From NCBI GenBank assembly GCA_946415665.1, contig CAMKTI010000107.1, positions 1 to 6,015 on the forward strand: DNA of 6,015 bases. Reading direction: 5' to 3'. The notes below the pieces were generated by a model. That model saw nothing but the letters and a program-made list of their open reading frames with translations, had not been told where the DNA came from and made no database searches. Below, piece after piece: positions 5,349-6,015 of the stretch (position 1 is the first letter of the stretch; the number at the start of each line of letters is the position of its first letter). This DNA comes from an uncultured Clostridia bacterium. Its GTDB lineage: Bacteria > Bacillota > Clostridia > Lachnospirales > CAMVHY01. The position numbers were made by a program, and so were the translations under genes.

Positions 5349-5975
5349 ATGTTATTCCAAAAAAATAAAATCAAAAAAATATGTATGACTGTGTTTTTGT
5401 TTTTTTTGTTGAGTGGAAAAAATATTTTTGCCAAAACAGATAAATATACTGTTCAATTTGGAGATACACTTTGGAAAATCGCTCAAAAATATCAAGTTGG
5501 AATCTCAGAAATAATTAGCGCCAACGATCAATTTAAAAATCCGAATATGATTTATCCCGGCGACAAAGTAACAATTCCTTTACCTGATGAAAAAATAAAA
5601 AGCATCGAACCAACAATATTAAATTTAGTAAATCAGGAACGTCGAAAAAATAATATTCCAGAATTAAAATTAGATTGGGAGATCTCACGTGTTGCCAGAT
5701 ATAAATCTCAAGATATGTGTGAAAAAAATTATTTTAATCATAATTCCCCAACTTATGGATCGCCATTCGATATGCTAAAAAAATTTAATATAAATTATCA
5801 AACTGCCGGAGAAAATATTGCAAAAGGACAAAAAACTGCACAAGCCGTTATGAATTCTTGGATGAATTCGCAAGGCCATCGAGCAAACATTTTAAATAAA
5901 AATTTTACAAAGCTTGGAGTTGGTTTTTATGAAAAAAATAATTCGACTTACTGGACACAATTATTTGTGAGATAA
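5349..5975 (+). CDS. Secreted LysM-CAP domain protein, probably a spore-envelope or cell-wall protein
   Basis: The protein has 208 residues. Residues 1-28 are a signal peptide (Lys-rich, hydrophobic TVFLFFLLSG, probable cleavage after IFA). A single LysM peptidoglycan-binding domain spans 33-77 (YTVQFGDTLWKIAQKYQV...IYPGDKVTIP). A bacterial CAP/SCP domain (about 88-207) follows, starting ILNLVNQERRKNN. It has H131 (YFNHNSP), AGENIA with E155, GHRANIL with H177, and the closing YWTQLFV, so the usual CAP cavity His and Glu residues are present. Clostridial proteins of this build are often annotated as SafA/ExsA-like spore coat assembly proteins or YkwD-like proteins, but the biochemical role of bacterial CAP domains is largely unknown. 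GAGGTG (5335-5340) sits 8 bases before the ATG. It is divergent from the spoVA operon. That neighbourhood and the sigma-E-like promoter support a sporulation role, which is inference. No terminator is visible before the window ends. Confidence 0.92.
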   Translation: MLFQKNKIKKICMTVFLFFLLSGKNIFAKTDKYTVQFGDTLWKIAQKYQVGISEIISANDQFKNPNMIYPGDKVTIPLPDEKIKSIEPTILNLVNQERRKNNIPELKLDWEISRVARYKSQDMCEKNYFNHNSPTYGSPFDMLKKFNINYQTAGENIAKGQKTAQAVMNSWMNSQGHRANILNKNFTKLGVGFYEKNNSTYWTQLFVR

Positions 5976-5991
5976 AAAATAAAATCATAAA

Positions 5992-6015
5992 ATGGAATTA
6001 GATTTAAATAATAAA
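5992..6015 (+). CDS. Possible start of a further gene, cut by the window edge
   Basis: An ATG at 5992 opens eight codons (MELDLNNK) that run off the window, 16 bases after the LysM-CAP stop and on the same strand. The spacing would suit a second gene in the same operon. No Shine-Dalgarno is visible upstream (the region is A/T only), and eight codons are too few to judge. Confidence 0.2.

Noticed and set aside
5210..5434. 74-residue minus-strand frame across the spoVAA/LysM-CAP intergenic region
   Set aside because: It overlaps the signal peptide region of the LysM-CAP gene and the predicted promoters, is Lys/Phe/Asn low complexity and has no ribosome site.

Overview
The window looks like a piece of chromosome from an endospore-forming Bacillota (clostridia-like) bacterium. 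Three things point there: extreme A+T richness by eye, strong GGAGG-type ribosome binding sites, and a recognisable spoVA operon, which occurs only in spore formers. No species call is possible from the sequence alone.

Layout. Bases 1-415 hold no intact gene. The left edge carries an open minus-strand stretch broken by one TAG, which may be a decayed or partial gene. It is followed by a T-rich spacer, an inverted repeat, and a good sigma-A-type promoter with an extended -10 box. Bases 416-2032 (+) encode a secreted two-domain 5'-nucleotidase/metallophosphatase of the UshA family. Bases 2033-2155 separate it from the convergent spoVA operon and contain a bidirectional hairpin terminator plus a second, weaker hairpin for the minus strand.

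Bases 2156-5195 (minus strand, so read from right to left) are spoVAA-spoVAB-spoVAC-spoVAD-spoVAE(b). In model spore formers the SpoVA proteins form the inner-membrane machinery that moves Ca-dipicolinic acid (DPA) into the forespore and releases it at germination. spoVAA and spoVAB overlap by ATGA. An 82-bp gap separates spoVAB from spoVAC. spoVAD most likely starts at a TTG codon behind a strong Shine-Dalgarno. The operon ends after spoVAE, with no spoVAEa or spoVAF before the terminators.

The 5196-5348 intergenic region divides two divergent units. On its right (+) is a secreted LysM-CAP domain protein resembling the spore-envelope proteins of clostridia. The region holds a candidate sigma-G/sigma-F promoter facing spoVAA and a candidate sigma-E promoter facing the LysM-CAP gene, with overlapping -35 elements. 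If both are real, one short DNA segment serves forespore transcription in one direction and mother-cell transcription in the other.

I see no CRISPR, tRNA, rRNA, phage or intact mobile element. Most of the window is a known sporulation locus. The less ordinary parts are its composition (AA and AB kept, AEa and AF absent), its neighbours and its control signals.
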